Shown here: positions 1 to 6,341 of the stretch, one piece after another | Layout of the letters: each line of letters opens with the position of its first letter | Position numbering within the stretch: the first letter of the stretch is position 1 | From: Chamaesiphon sp. | GTDB lineage: Bacteria > Cyanobacteriota > Cyanobacteriia > Cyanobacteriales > Chamaesiphonaceae | Reading direction: 5' to 3' | Length of the DNA: 6,341 bases | Assembly (NCBI GenBank): GCA_026786125.1 | Contig: JAJAYU010000094.1 | Span: 1-6,341 of the forward strand | Notes under the pieces: model-generated | The model's input: only the letters and a program-made list of their open reading frames with translations | Database searches by the model: none | Told to the model about the DNA's origin: nothing | Position numbers and translations under genes: made by a program

Positions 1-461
1 CCATCACGCCGAATTCGACCGCTTCCATGGCTTTGAACCAGCGACGGATAGCGCCACTGTCTAACTCTGATGGGGATTACGGACCAAACCCGCTCGGCCT
101 CACATTGGAGAGGCACATTGAGTTTGCGCTGCTCTTGGGGAAACTCTGTTTCCCCTTTCATCATCCCCTGAAAGATCTTGACCAATTCTAGAGCTTCATC
201 GATGGTTTTGCCAGCTATTGCCCCAGCCATCAGATCGACGGAAGCCATTGCAATGGCACAGCCCTCACCTTCAAACTGGATATCGGCAATCCGTTCACCA
301 CTGGGATCTAGCTGCAATGTTAATTCGATCGTATCACCACAAGATGGGTTGTGACCTTTCTGATATCGATCGATTGGAGTAGTTTTGCCGCGATGCTTTG
401 GTTTTTTGTAGTGTTCGAGGATGACCTGTTGATACAGATCGCGCAAATTAGTCGTATTCAT
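1..461 (-). CDS. sufU: SufU/NifU-type Fe-S cluster scaffold protein, 3' end outside window
   Basis: The 153 visible residues begin at the ATG at 461-459. The first ~116 residues match the SUF-system NifU (SufU) family closely: an N-terminal DLYQQVILEHYKKPKHRG stretch, NPSCGD with Cys41 and Asp43, GEGCAIAMAS with Cys68, and a KLNV segment at 113-116. SufU proteins take sulfur from the cysteine desulfurase SufS in the cytoplasm and pass it into Fe-S cluster assembly, using three Cys and one Asp around a zinc. After KLNV the usual short link, FPVRIKC and CATLxW helix are not clearly found. PIRVR at 130-134 resembles PVRIK but is followed by Gln, not the third Cys. A different frame just beyond gives GAIRRWFKAMEAV, which resembles the expected C-terminal helix. 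The gene may therefore be frameshifted or divergent at its end. No strong Shine-Dalgarno precedes the start. Family call is secure; functional integrity is not. Confidence 0.85.
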   Translation of the reverse strand, partial: MNTTNLRDLYQQVILEHYKKPKHRGKTTPIDRYQKGHNPSCGDTIELTLQLDPSGERIADIQFEGEGCAIAMASVDLMAGAIAGKTIDEALELVKIFQGMMKGETEFPQEQRKLNVPLQCEAERVWSVIPIRVRQWRYPSLVQSHGSGRIRRD

Positions 462-556
462 AGCAATTTAGAGCAAATCGATCGATAACCAGATCTTCAT
501 TATCATCGATCGACACTCTAGTAGCTAGTTTCTGTGATTTAAGCACAAATAGAACA

Positions 557-585
557 GGCGGGGCAGTATTTATTACTGCCCCGCC
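557..585 (-). terminator. Hairpin terminator candidate downstream of the SLBB export gene
   Basis: A perfect 12-bp inverted repeat (GGCGGGGCAGTA at 557-568, TACTGCCCCGCC at 574-585) encloses a 5-nt loop. It lies about 40 bases past the stop codon of the minus-strand export gene and before the start of sufU. In the minus direction it is followed by TGTTCTATTTGT, only moderately T-rich, so this is an imperfect intrinsic terminator. It could also stabilise the 3' end of the mRNA. It suggests that sufU is not simply co-transcribed with the export gene. Confidence 0.65.
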
Positions 586-595
586 CATCTCTAAA

Positions 596-620
596 CCCTA
601 TTCCCTATCCCCTATCCCCT
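596..620. repeat. Short heptanucleotide tandem repeat (CCCTATY)
   Basis: Three full copies of CCCTAT plus T or C (596-602, 603-609, 610-616) are followed by a partial fourth copy (617-620). Short tandem heptamers in intergenic DNA are a known trait of cyanobacterial genomes (STRR-type sequences). The run lies between the stop codon of the export gene and its hairpin, so it would be transcribed into the 3' untranslated region. No function can be assigned. Confidence 0.7.
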
Positions 621-625
621 GTTCT

Positions 626-2506
626 TTAGAACCTGAGGATATTAAACAAACCACCAAACGGCGTGAGAATAGTACTGAAGCCGTCGCCAACACGAGTTAG
701 ATTGTTGCGACCGATCACGATCGTATCATTGTTTTGGAGGCGAGGATTGCTATCAGGATCGATGCCTCTGGCAAAGTTGAGTTTGATCATCCGTTTGGTG
801 ACAGTGCCATTGGAATTGAGCCGGATAAAGTCAACTTCATTTTTGTTGGCGCGAACATTATCAAAACCACCAGCAATCAGTAGTGCTTGATTGAGAGTTG
901 TATTAGGCGGTACATCAATAGTGCCACCTTTACTAGCTTTGGTGGCGATCTCACCGATGACATTGACTTTAATGGTGGCAGGCGAGAGCGTCGAAGATGA
1001 TATCAATTCTACATCCTGAGAATTAGAAGCTTGAGCGACTGGGACAATAATTCGATCGCCTTCTTGGATAATGATATCCTGACTACCGTCCCCCTCTTGA
1101 AGCAGCTTAAATAAGTCAATGGCAATTTCTTGTTTACCAGCGCGGGTGGTTCGAATCAATTGGATTTGACGAATATTGGCAGTGGGTTTAATTCCAGATG
1201 CTGCTTGAATTGCGGTAGTAACGGTAGGCAACGCAACAGTTCCAGCCAACTGAGTATTATTATTAGTAGTGTTACTCTCACTCTTGACCGTATAGGTACC
1301 GGGACGATTTACTTCACCTACAACAATTACTTTTGGTGGACTGATGGCCTGTGGACCGAGGTTGGAAGCTGCAACTAGGGCACTATTTGCACTATTAATT
1401 TCTGTTGCTGTGGGCAATAAGATTGTGTCACCATCTTGGAGGATGATATCCTGACCGAAATCACCTGACTGCAACAGATTCATCAAGTTAATCGCTACTG
1501 TTTGGCCAGCCCCTGTCCGAGTATTCCGTCGCACTCTAATTCGACTCAAGTCTGCTGATGCGGTACTACCGCCAGCTATTTTGATCGCTTCTGTCAATGT
1601 TGGTGGCGTGACCCGTCCGACTATACCACCGGCAGATGCACCAGACTCACCTTTGAGTGTATAGGTACCAGGTTTACCAACTTCACCCAAAATTGCCACT
1701 TTGACAGTAGCATCTTGATTTGCGAGGTTAGAACTAGCGAGTCTGAGTCTGTCCTCAGAGCTGACTGATTCAGAACGAGCGATGTAAATTTTGTCTCCAT
1801 CGCGGAGACTAATGTCTGGGGCGATATTGCCCCCTTGCAGCACATCAAAGAGGTTTACATATAAAACTCTACCTGTACCAGCACGGCGAATTTGGACTTG
1901 GCGTAAATTTGCGGTTTGAGTCGTACCACCAGCTAGTTGGATTGCTTGGCTGACGCTGGGGAATTTACGATTTTCTAGGGTGAAGGGGATGGTGTAGGAA
2001 CCAGCACGAGTGACTTCACCAGCAATGGCAAATTGGACAGGACGCGGAGCTAAAACGCTGATAGTTACAATCGGACGTTTGACATAGCGAGAGAAATAAG
2101 TTGTGAGTAGTGCCGAGGCTTGTTGGATGGTCAATCCTTGAACGGAAATTGAACCGACGACAGGAAGATTGATGGCACCATCACCGAGTACAAAAAATTC
2201 ACCACTGTACTCTGGAACGTTGAAAATATCGACCCGCAATCTATCACTAGGGCCGAGGGTATAAGAGTCGGCAAAGTTATTGTTTACAGGCGCAGCTATT
2301 CTCGCAGGAGCCTTTGGCTTCTTAGCTTTGACTGGTGTTGCAGCAATCTGAGATTTATTTGGTAGAGATTGGGCTAAGGTTTTTGGCTTACTGGTCTGAA
2401 CTGGATCTGCGACACTAATTGACTGAAAATTGACGACTGTTATTACTGGCACTAAACTCAGGACTAGACTTTTGTAGATGTAAGTCCGCAAACTAGCATT
2501 ATTCAT
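626..2506 (-). CDS. Polysaccharide export protein (Wza/OPX-like) with four SLBB-type repeats
   Basis: This 626-residue protein probably belongs to the outer-membrane polysaccharide export (OPX) group, which forms the outer part of the channel for capsule or exopolysaccharide. Residues 1-33 look like a Sec signal peptide: Arg7 and Lys12, a hydrophobic SLVLSLVPVITVV core, then SVA before Asp34. No lipobox cysteine is present, unlike Wza. A Lys/Pro/Ala-rich linker covers about 35-80. Residues 82-152 form the export domain (YTLGPSDRLRVDIFNVPEYSG, a GDGAINLPVVG core, and an RPIVTISVLAPRPV end). SLBB units follow at about 156-243, 269-364, 393-490 and 512-598; the first three share GEV-x-(R/K)-(A/P)-G-(S/T)-YT and end in LLQxGD...QDGD-like segments. 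The C-terminus ends in a short hydrophobic FSTILTPFGGLFNILRF, possibly membrane-associated. The start is the first Met ahead of the signal peptide; no strong Shine-Dalgarno is seen. No glycosyltransferase, Wzx, Wzy or Wzc gene is nearby in the window, so the exported polymer is unknown. Confidence 0.85.
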   Translation of the reverse strand: MNNASLRTYIYKSLVLSLVPVITVVNFQSISVADPVQTSKPKTLAQSLPNKSQIAATPVKAKKPKAPARIAAPVNNNFADSYTLGPSDRLRVDIFNVPEYSGEFFVLGDGAINLPVVGSISVQGLTIQQASALLTTYFSRYVKRPIVTISVLAPRPVQFAIAGEVTRAGSYTIPFTLENRKFPSVSQAIQLAGGTTQTANLRQVQIRRAGTGRVLYVNLFDVLQGGNIAPDISLRDGDKIYIARSESVSSEDRLRLASSNLANQDATVKVAILGEVGKPGTYTLKGESGASAGGIVGRVTPPTLTEAIKIAGGSTASADLSRIRVRRNTRTGAGQTVAINLMNLLQSGDFGQDIILQDGDTILLPTATEINSANSALVAASNLGPQAISPPKVIVVGEVNRPGTYTVKSESNTTNNNTQLAGTVALPTVTTAIQAASGIKPTANIRQIQLIRTTRAGKQEIAIDLFKLLQEGDGSQDIIIQEGDRIIVPVAQASNSQDVELISSSTLSPATIKVNVIGEIATKASKGGTIDVPPNTTLNQALLIAGGFDNVRANKNEVDFIRLNSNGTVTKRMIKLNFARGIDPDSNPRLQNNDTIVIGRNNLTRVGDGFSTILTPFGGLFNILRF

Positions 2507-3036
2507 AAAAGATTTATATATTATTCGCGATCGGGTTAACGGTTCATAACCTAGTTTAAGGCTTAGAGCTGGGTTTTACCCTCAGTGTTTTATCGTACAT
2601 TTCGAGAATTCTAAACCTAAATAATCTGATTCGTTGGCAGAGCCGCTCTAAAAGAGAATCGAGTTTTAGGCAGAATACATGATGTGAGGATATCGACTAT
2701 GGATTATACCTGGTCAGTTTGTGCCAAATTACTAGTAGGGTGACAGACAGATAGATTGCTGATGGCAATTGGGTGGGATTTGAGTTGTTATTTAGGGACG
2801 GTTCACAGTAGTTTGATGTTCCCCGAATAGCTTACACCCAATCTTGCGTCGATCGACACTAGCTCTACTTATCATTCCCCAATTACTGGCAAAATATCGT
2901 CAAGGATAGTGAATAGTGAACTGAAATTGTCTATTTCTTGGAAGGGAAGAGATTTTATCACGCTGACGAGCAGCTTTGAGCAAAGATGATCGGGAAGTGT
3001 TAACTTAGTAAGTGGGCGAGTTATGGAAAAAAGTTA
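2507..3036. other. 530-bp divergent intergenic region, no supported gene
   Basis: This stretch separates the minus-strand export gene from plus-strand mnmA and must hold promoters for one or both. I could not place a convincing -35/-10 pair for either gene. Visible elements are an AT-rich block next to the export start (2511-2525), a partial HIP1 word (GCGATCG near 2527), a small GGGT-TTT-ACCC hairpin (2571-2581), two tandem ATAGTGA heptamers (2906-2919), and the palindrome GTCGATCGAC (2849-2858). Only tiny open frames occur, such as a 14-codon one from 2699, with no coding support. Confidence 0.6.
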
Positions 3037-3037
3037 A
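3023..3037 (+). other. Four-codon upstream ORF (MEKS) overlapping the mnmA start
   Basis: ATG at 3023 opens a minimal frame, Met-Glu-Lys-Ser, whose TAA stop (3035-3037) overlaps the mnmA ATG (3037-3039) as TAATG. If translated it could couple initiation of mnmA through termination-reinitiation. The only Shine-Dalgarno-like bases for mnmA, GGA at 3025-3027, lie inside this mini-frame. It is equally possible that the ATG is a chance occurrence. Confidence 0.25.
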
Positions 3038-4104
3038 TGTTGCCAACTACAAAAAAAGTCGTCGTTGGACTCTCTGGCGGGGTAGACAGTTCTGTTGCTG
3101 CTGCCATTCTGTGTGAACAAGGTTATGATGTGCTGGGTTTGACCCTGTGGTTGATGCGGGGTAAGGGACAGTGCTGCTCGGAAGGGATGGTTGATGCTGC
3201 AAAAATTTGTGAGCAGTTGGGGATTACCCACGAGATTGTCGATAGTCGCGATACTTTCGAGCAATATATTATTGATTATTTAGTGGCGGGTTATGAAGCG
3301 GGGATTACACCATTACCCTGTTCTCAGTGCAACAAGGCGGTGAAATTTGGGCCGATGGTCAAGTATGCCAAAGAAGTTTTAGGGGCTGACTATATTGCTA
3401 CTGGGCACTATGGGCGAATTACCTATGATGATAATTTACAACGATATCAATTGCGACGGGCGATTGATCTAAATAAAGATCAAACCTATTTTCTCTACGA
3501 TCTAGAGCAAGATATTTTGGCAGCGACACTTTTTCCATTAGGTGATACGCTCAAAACTCAAACCAGAGAAATCGCCGCAGGATTGAATTTATCTACCGCC
3601 GATAAACCGGAAAGTCAAGATCTCTGTCTAGTTGAAAAGCATGGTTCGATGAAAACTTTTCTCGACCAATATATTAGTGAACGTCCAGGCGAAATTGTCA
3701 ATACTCAAGGGGCAGTATTAGGTCAACATTTAGGTATTCATCATTACACGATCGGTCAACGTCGGGGTATTGGTATCGCGGCACCCGAACCGCTGTATGT
3801 GGTTGCCATACATGCAGGCAAAAATCAGGTAGTCGTCGGATCCCGTGCGGAAACTCACGGATCTGAATGTACAGTTGATCGAGTCAATTGGGTATCTATG
3901 CCTCAACCAACCGCCCCAATTCGAGCTGAGGTACAGGTTCGCTATCGATCCGAGGCGGTACCTGTGAGCGTGATTCCATTGGCGGGAAACAAGATTAAAT
4001 TAGTCTTTGACGAACCCCAATTTGGGATTACGCCAGGTCAGGCGGCTGTTTGGTATGACGGAGATATTGTATTAGGTGGTGGTATTATCGACCCGATAGT
4101 TTAG
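3037..4104 (+). CDS. mnmA: tRNA-specific 2-thiouridylase MnmA
   Basis: This 355-residue enzyme uses ATP and a protein-bound persulfide to install the 2-thio group on U34 of tRNAs for Lys, Glu and Gln, in the cytoplasm. The PP-loop ATPase motif SGGVDSS is at 13-19. The first catalytic Cys is Cys98 in [12 protein letters not shown], which corresponds to the family CNxxxKF motif. The second is Cys197 in [11 protein letters not shown]. The KDQTYFLY segment at 147-154 and [17 protein letters not shown] in the middle are family hallmarks. The C-terminal part (about 255-352) is the beta-barrel tRNA-binding region. A CCS motif at 46-48 places it with the MnmA type that has paired cysteines there, rather than the E. 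coli type. Length is normal and no frameshift is seen. The ATG at 3037 is chosen because the N-terminus, [14 protein letters not shown], has the usual short lead before the P-loop. Upstream sulfur donors such as SufS/IscS are not in the window. Confidence 0.97.
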   Translation: MLPTTKKVVVGLSGGVDSSVAAAILCEQGYDVLGLTLWLMRGKGQCCSEGMVDAAKICEQLGITHEIVDSRDTFEQYIIDYLVAGYEAGITPLPCSQCNKAVKFGPMVKYAKEVLGADYIATGHYGRITYDDNLQRYQLRRAIDLNKDQTYFLYDLEQDILAATLFPLGDTLKTQTREIAAGLNLSTADKPESQDLCLVEKHGSMKTFLDQYISERPGEIVNTQGAVLGQHLGIHHYTIGQRRGIGIAAPEPLYVVAIHAGKNQVVVGSRAETHGSECTVDRVNWVSMPQPTAPIRAEVQVRYRSEAVPVSVIPLAGNKIKLVFDEPQFGITPGQAAVWYDGDIVLGGGIIDPIV

Positions 4105-4147
4105 GCATCAATATTTCTACCACACCAGTTGCCATATCTTTTAGGAC

Positions 4148-4180
4148 AAAAACCCGACTTTTTGGAAAAGTCGGGTTTTT
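4148..4180. terminator. Bidirectional intrinsic terminator between mnmA and the Calx-beta gene
   Basis: A perfect 15-bp inverted repeat (4148-4162 with 4166-4180) encloses a three-base TGG loop. The GC core is CCCGAC/GTCGGG, and both outer arms are five-base A and T tracts. Each strand therefore reads as a GC hairpin followed by a T run, the standard rho-independent form in both directions. It lies 43 bases after the mnmA stop and 23 bases past the stop of the convergent gene, and would serve both. Confidence 0.93.
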
Positions 4181-4203
4181 ATATTAGCGAATACTCTCGT
4201 TTT

Positions 4204-6341
4204 CTAGACTGATTTAACCTTCAGATTAATGACCAAATCATTGAAATCTTTGTCACCACCACCATACATATCTTCAATACCAAAGGTATTATCTCCAATC
4301 AGGCGGAAATGATCGACCTTATCGGAATTGGCTCCCAGATAATTAAAGTAGGCATGAATATTATTTGCACTACCACCATTAGTGGGGTTCTGGGAAACAA
4401 AATCATTCAATGTGCCTTGAGCGACTACGACTGGAGCGTAAATTTTGCCACCAGTGATAGTGATGTCAGTTTTAGTGTCATTTTTACCTGCTTGTAATGA
4501 ATTAGTTAGAGCATTTTTAATTGCTTCAACAGCATAGTTAGCATCACCTGGTTTAACGAAGCTACCATCAGCAAGTTTGATTGTACCGATCGAGTCTTCG
4601 ACAGCATAGAAACCGATATTATTGTTATAAGCTGCACTACTGTTAGTGGTAATATCTGCCTTGAGTGTTTTACCAGCATAGCGAGAGAGATTGAGATTGA
4701 CTGCTGTTGCATTAGGTCTGGCTGGATCAAGTTTTACAACATCTAGCACTAAATCAGACTGGGCGATCGCAAAATTAGCTTTAACAATCGTGTCATTAAA
4801 ATCTCGATCTCCACCACCTTTGAAGTCTTCAAACCCAAAAGTATTGTCACCGAATAGCCGAATATGTTCGGTTTTATCAGTATTTGCGGCACTATAAGCA
4901 GTATAAACATTACTGAAGTCGAGATTGGCATTGTTTGGTTTATCATTAGCAACGATCAGTGGTGCGTAAATTGCTCCACCTTGAACATTACTGCTACTAA
5001 CGATCGTTTGACCATTAATACCCAGAAGATCGATGTTAGTCAATCGATTCTGGATGGCTGCTTCCAGATAGCCCGCAGTTCCAGGTTTGAGGATTGCACC
5101 AGTTTTGGAAATAACCGTACCTTGAGCATCTTCGATTTTGTAGAAACTCACATGGCTGTCATAATCAGCATTTCGTTGAACGCTGAATGTTGCCTGTACC
5201 GTTTGGTTACTTACCGATTGTAAATCGATAATTTCCTTGATGTTTTGGAGGCTAGCCCCTAGTGGTTGATTACCCTGAATATCGTCATTCTTAATCGTAC
5301 CGATACCAGTTGCTTTACCGAGTGTGCAGCCAACTGCCTTCGTGAGGTTGAGCGTAAAGGTTTCATTAGTCTCAACTTCAGTATCACCATTGATTTTGAT
5401 AGTAATAGTTTTGCTGGTTTCACCTGGAGTAAATTCGGTGGTTCCGGCGAGGATGTCTGATGGTGTGAAATTGAGTGTGCTAGTTGTGGCGATATAGTCA
5501 CTACCAGCCGTTGCCGTACCATCAGCAGACCCATAATCTACTTTTACTACGTCATCGCTAGCATTGCTGAGTGAGACGGTAAAGGTGAGATCTTTCGTAC
5601 CGCTATTACCTTCAGTTACGCTGACATCATTGATGCTAATTACTGGTGCGGCATCGTCATCGATAATATTAACTGTTGCGGTACTGTCGGTTTCGCCCAC
5701 GTTATAGCTACCGCTTTTACGGAGATTGACGATACAACTACGGTTAGCGTTGTAGACAGTATTATTGGCAACTGGAACGGCGAGGGTAGCAGTATTACTG
5801 CCAGGGTTAAAGGTGACAGAACCCGTGCGAGTACCATAGCCTTGGCGCGTGGTGGCATTTCCAGCAAGATCGAATTCGATAGTCAGCGCGCTATTTAAAT
5901 CACCACCAGTACGGCAGAAGGTAAATAAGCCCTCGCCTTTTCCTTCGGTAGAAGTAGGGTTTGTTGCCGTGACAGTGATCGTGGGATTGGTAGACGCAAT
6001 TACTGGGGGTTGCTCATTCCCAGGTGGCGTAATAACTACCGGAGGTGTGATCACGACTGGCGGATCGACAACGACGCTCGGTGGTTGTTCATTTCCAGGT
6101 GGAGTGACTACTACTGGTGGAGTGATCACGACTGGCGGATCGACAACGACGCTCGGTGGTTGTTCATTTCCAGGTGGAGTGACTACTCCTGGTGGATCGA
6201 TAACGACGCTCGGTGGTTGTTCATTTCCAGGTGGAGTGACTACTCCTGGTGGAGTGACTACTCCTGGTGGATCGATAACGACGATCGGACTAGTATCATC
6301 ATTGGTAATAGTACCTGTGCCAGTCGCTTTCCCAAGTGTGC
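4204..6341 (-). CDS. Large Calx-beta / DUF4114 surface or secreted protein, 5' end outside window
   Basis: The minus frame ends with a TGA at 4204-4206 and stays open to the right edge, giving at least 711 residues (numbered here from the codon at 6339). Residues 1-15 (TLGKATGTGTITNDD) are the tail of a Calx-beta domain. Residues 16 to about 118 form a Pro/Val-rich linker built from PPGNEQPPSVVVDPP-type repeats. A second Calx-beta domain spans about 119-229 and a third about 231-352, the latter with an acidic GDTEVETNETF loop and the same GCTLGKATG..NDD ending as the first. Two DUF4114 domains follow (about 375-525 and 550-706), each closing with an acidic GDNTFG-(F/I)-ED...GGGD-(R/K)-DFND signature near 492-516 and 677-701. 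Calx-beta domains bind calcium in extracellular adhesion-type proteins, and DUF4114 is typical of secreted bacterial proteins; its function is unknown. The GTG at 6129 could be read as a start, but it lies inside the repeated linker and is not the real start. No PEP-CTERM, LPXTG or transmembrane anchor is seen at the C-terminus. Role in adhesion or matrix is inference. Confidence 0.88.
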   Translation of the reverse strand, partial: TLGKATGTGTITNDDTSPIVVIDPPGVVTPPGVVTPPGNEQPPSVVIDPPGVVTPPGNEQPPSVVVDPPVVITPPVVVTPPGNEQPPSVVVDPPVVITPPVVITPPGNEQPPVIASTNPTITVTATNPTSTEGKGEGLFTFCRTGGDLNSALTIEFDLAGNATTRQGYGTRTGSVTFNPGSNTATLAVPVANNTVYNANRSCIVNLRKSGSYNVGETDSTATVNIIDDDAAPVISINDVSVTEGNSGTKDLTFTVSLSNASDDVVKVDYGSADGTATAGSDYIATTSTLNFTPSDILAGTTEFTPGETSKTITIKINGDTEVETNETFTLNLTKAVGCTLGKATGIGTIKNDDIQGNQPLGASLQNIKEIIDLQSVSNQTVQATFSVQRNADYDSHVSFYKIEDAQGTVISKTGAILKPGTAGYLEAAIQNRLTNIDLLGINGQTIVSSSNVQGGAIYAPLIVANDKPNNANLDFSNVYTAYSAANTDKTEHIRLFGDNTFGFEDFKGGGDRDFNDTIVKANFAIAQSDLVLDVVKLDPARPNATAVNLNLSRYAGKTLKADITTNSSAAYNNNIGFYAVEDSIGTIKLADGSFVKPGDANYAVEAIKNALTNSLQAGKNDTKTDITITGGKIYAPVVVAQGTLNDFVSQNPTNGGSANNIHAYFNYLGANSDKVDHFRLIGDNTFGIEDMYGGGDKDFNDLVINLKVKSV
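6005..6288 (-). repeat. Modular 57-bp and 18-bp in-frame repeats encoding a Pro-rich linker
   Basis: Nearly identical 57-bp units (19 codons) occupy 6059-6115, 6134-6190 and 6191-6247, with a partial unit at 6266-6288 and a more diverged one at about 6005-6058. Between them lie 18-bp units (6 codons, TPP plus VVI or GVV) at 6116-6133 and 6248-6265. All unit lengths are multiples of three, so copy number can change without breaking the frame. The protein reads as PPGNEQPPSVV(V/I)DPP with extra TPP blocks, likely an extended spacer between Calx-beta domains. Confidence 0.9.

Noticed and set aside
14..110. Possible tRNA on the minus strand, suggested by GGTTCAAAGCC
   Set aside because: The flanking bases do not form a proper five-pair T stem, and no acceptor, D or anticodon arms can be folded around it.
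3..191. Open plus-strand frame of about 62 codons at the left edge
   Set aside because: It runs antisense to the well-conserved SufU coding sequence and shows no recognisable protein features.
2699..2743. 14-codon frame starting MDYTW in the long intergenic region
   Set aside because: Too short, no ribosome binding site, and nothing to suggest coding.
2768..2842. 8-bp inverted repeat ATTGGGTG / CACCCAAT
   Set aside because: The arms are about 60 bases apart, do not extend, and are expected by chance in a region of this size.
506..2860. Shared 12-mer TCGATCGACACT at 506-517 and 2849-2860, upstream of sufU and mnmA
   Set aside because: CGATCGA words are very frequent in this genome, and the flanking bases diverge at once, so a common operator is not supported.
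4864..5223. Plus-strand 119-codon frame inside the Calx-beta/DUF4114 gene
   Set aside because: It lies opposite a clearly real coding sequence with conserved domains and has no family features, so it is a shadow frame.
6005..6288. CRISPR array or mobile-element repeat
   Set aside because: The units are in-frame protein-coding blocks without unique spacers, terminal inverted repeats or transposase.

Overview
The window looks like chromosomal DNA from a cyanobacterium. It is rich in CGATCG and ATCGATCG words, has one complete HIP1 octamer (GCGATCGC at 4763-4770), and carries short heptanucleotide tandem repeats between genes. The protein types also fit: a large Calx-beta/DUF4114 surface protein, a multi-SLBB polysaccharide export protein, and MnmA of the CCS-containing type. 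This assignment is inferred from sequence style and was not checked against a database.

Layout from left to right. At 1-461 (minus) is the start of a SufU/NifU-type Fe-S scaffold gene, cut by the window edge; its last visible ~38 codons no longer match the family. At 462-625 is a short spacer with three and a half CCCTATY heptamers and a perfect 12-bp hairpin, the probable terminator of the next gene. At 626-2506 (minus) is a complete 626-residue periplasmic/outer-envelope polysaccharide export protein with one export domain and four SLBB-type repeats. At 2507-3036 is a 530-bp divergent intergenic region with no gene I can support. At 3037-4104 (plus) is a complete mnmA, the tRNA 2-thiouridylase gene. 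A perfect 15-bp hairpin at 4148-4180 with A and T tracts on both sides sits between mnmA and the convergent gene beyond it. At 4204-6341 (minus) is the 3' part of a large surface or secreted protein. Its visible 711 residues hold the tail of one Calx-beta domain, a Pro-rich repeat linker, two Calx-beta domains and two tandem DUF4114 domains. Its reading frame is open through the right edge, so the true start lies outside the window.

The genes do not form one operon. The SLBB gene and mnmA diverge, mnmA and the Calx-beta gene converge on a shared terminator, and sufU appears to be transcribed separately. Two loose themes exist: sulfur handling (SufU and MnmA) and cell surface (SLBB exporter and Calx-beta/DUF4114 protein).

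I found no convincing new multi-gene system, RNA gene, CRISPR array or mobile element. The points most worth a second look are the modular 57-bp/18-bp linker repeat and degenerate Calx-beta domain in the surface protein, the disrupted SufU C-terminus, and a four-codon upstream ORF overlapping the mnmA start.
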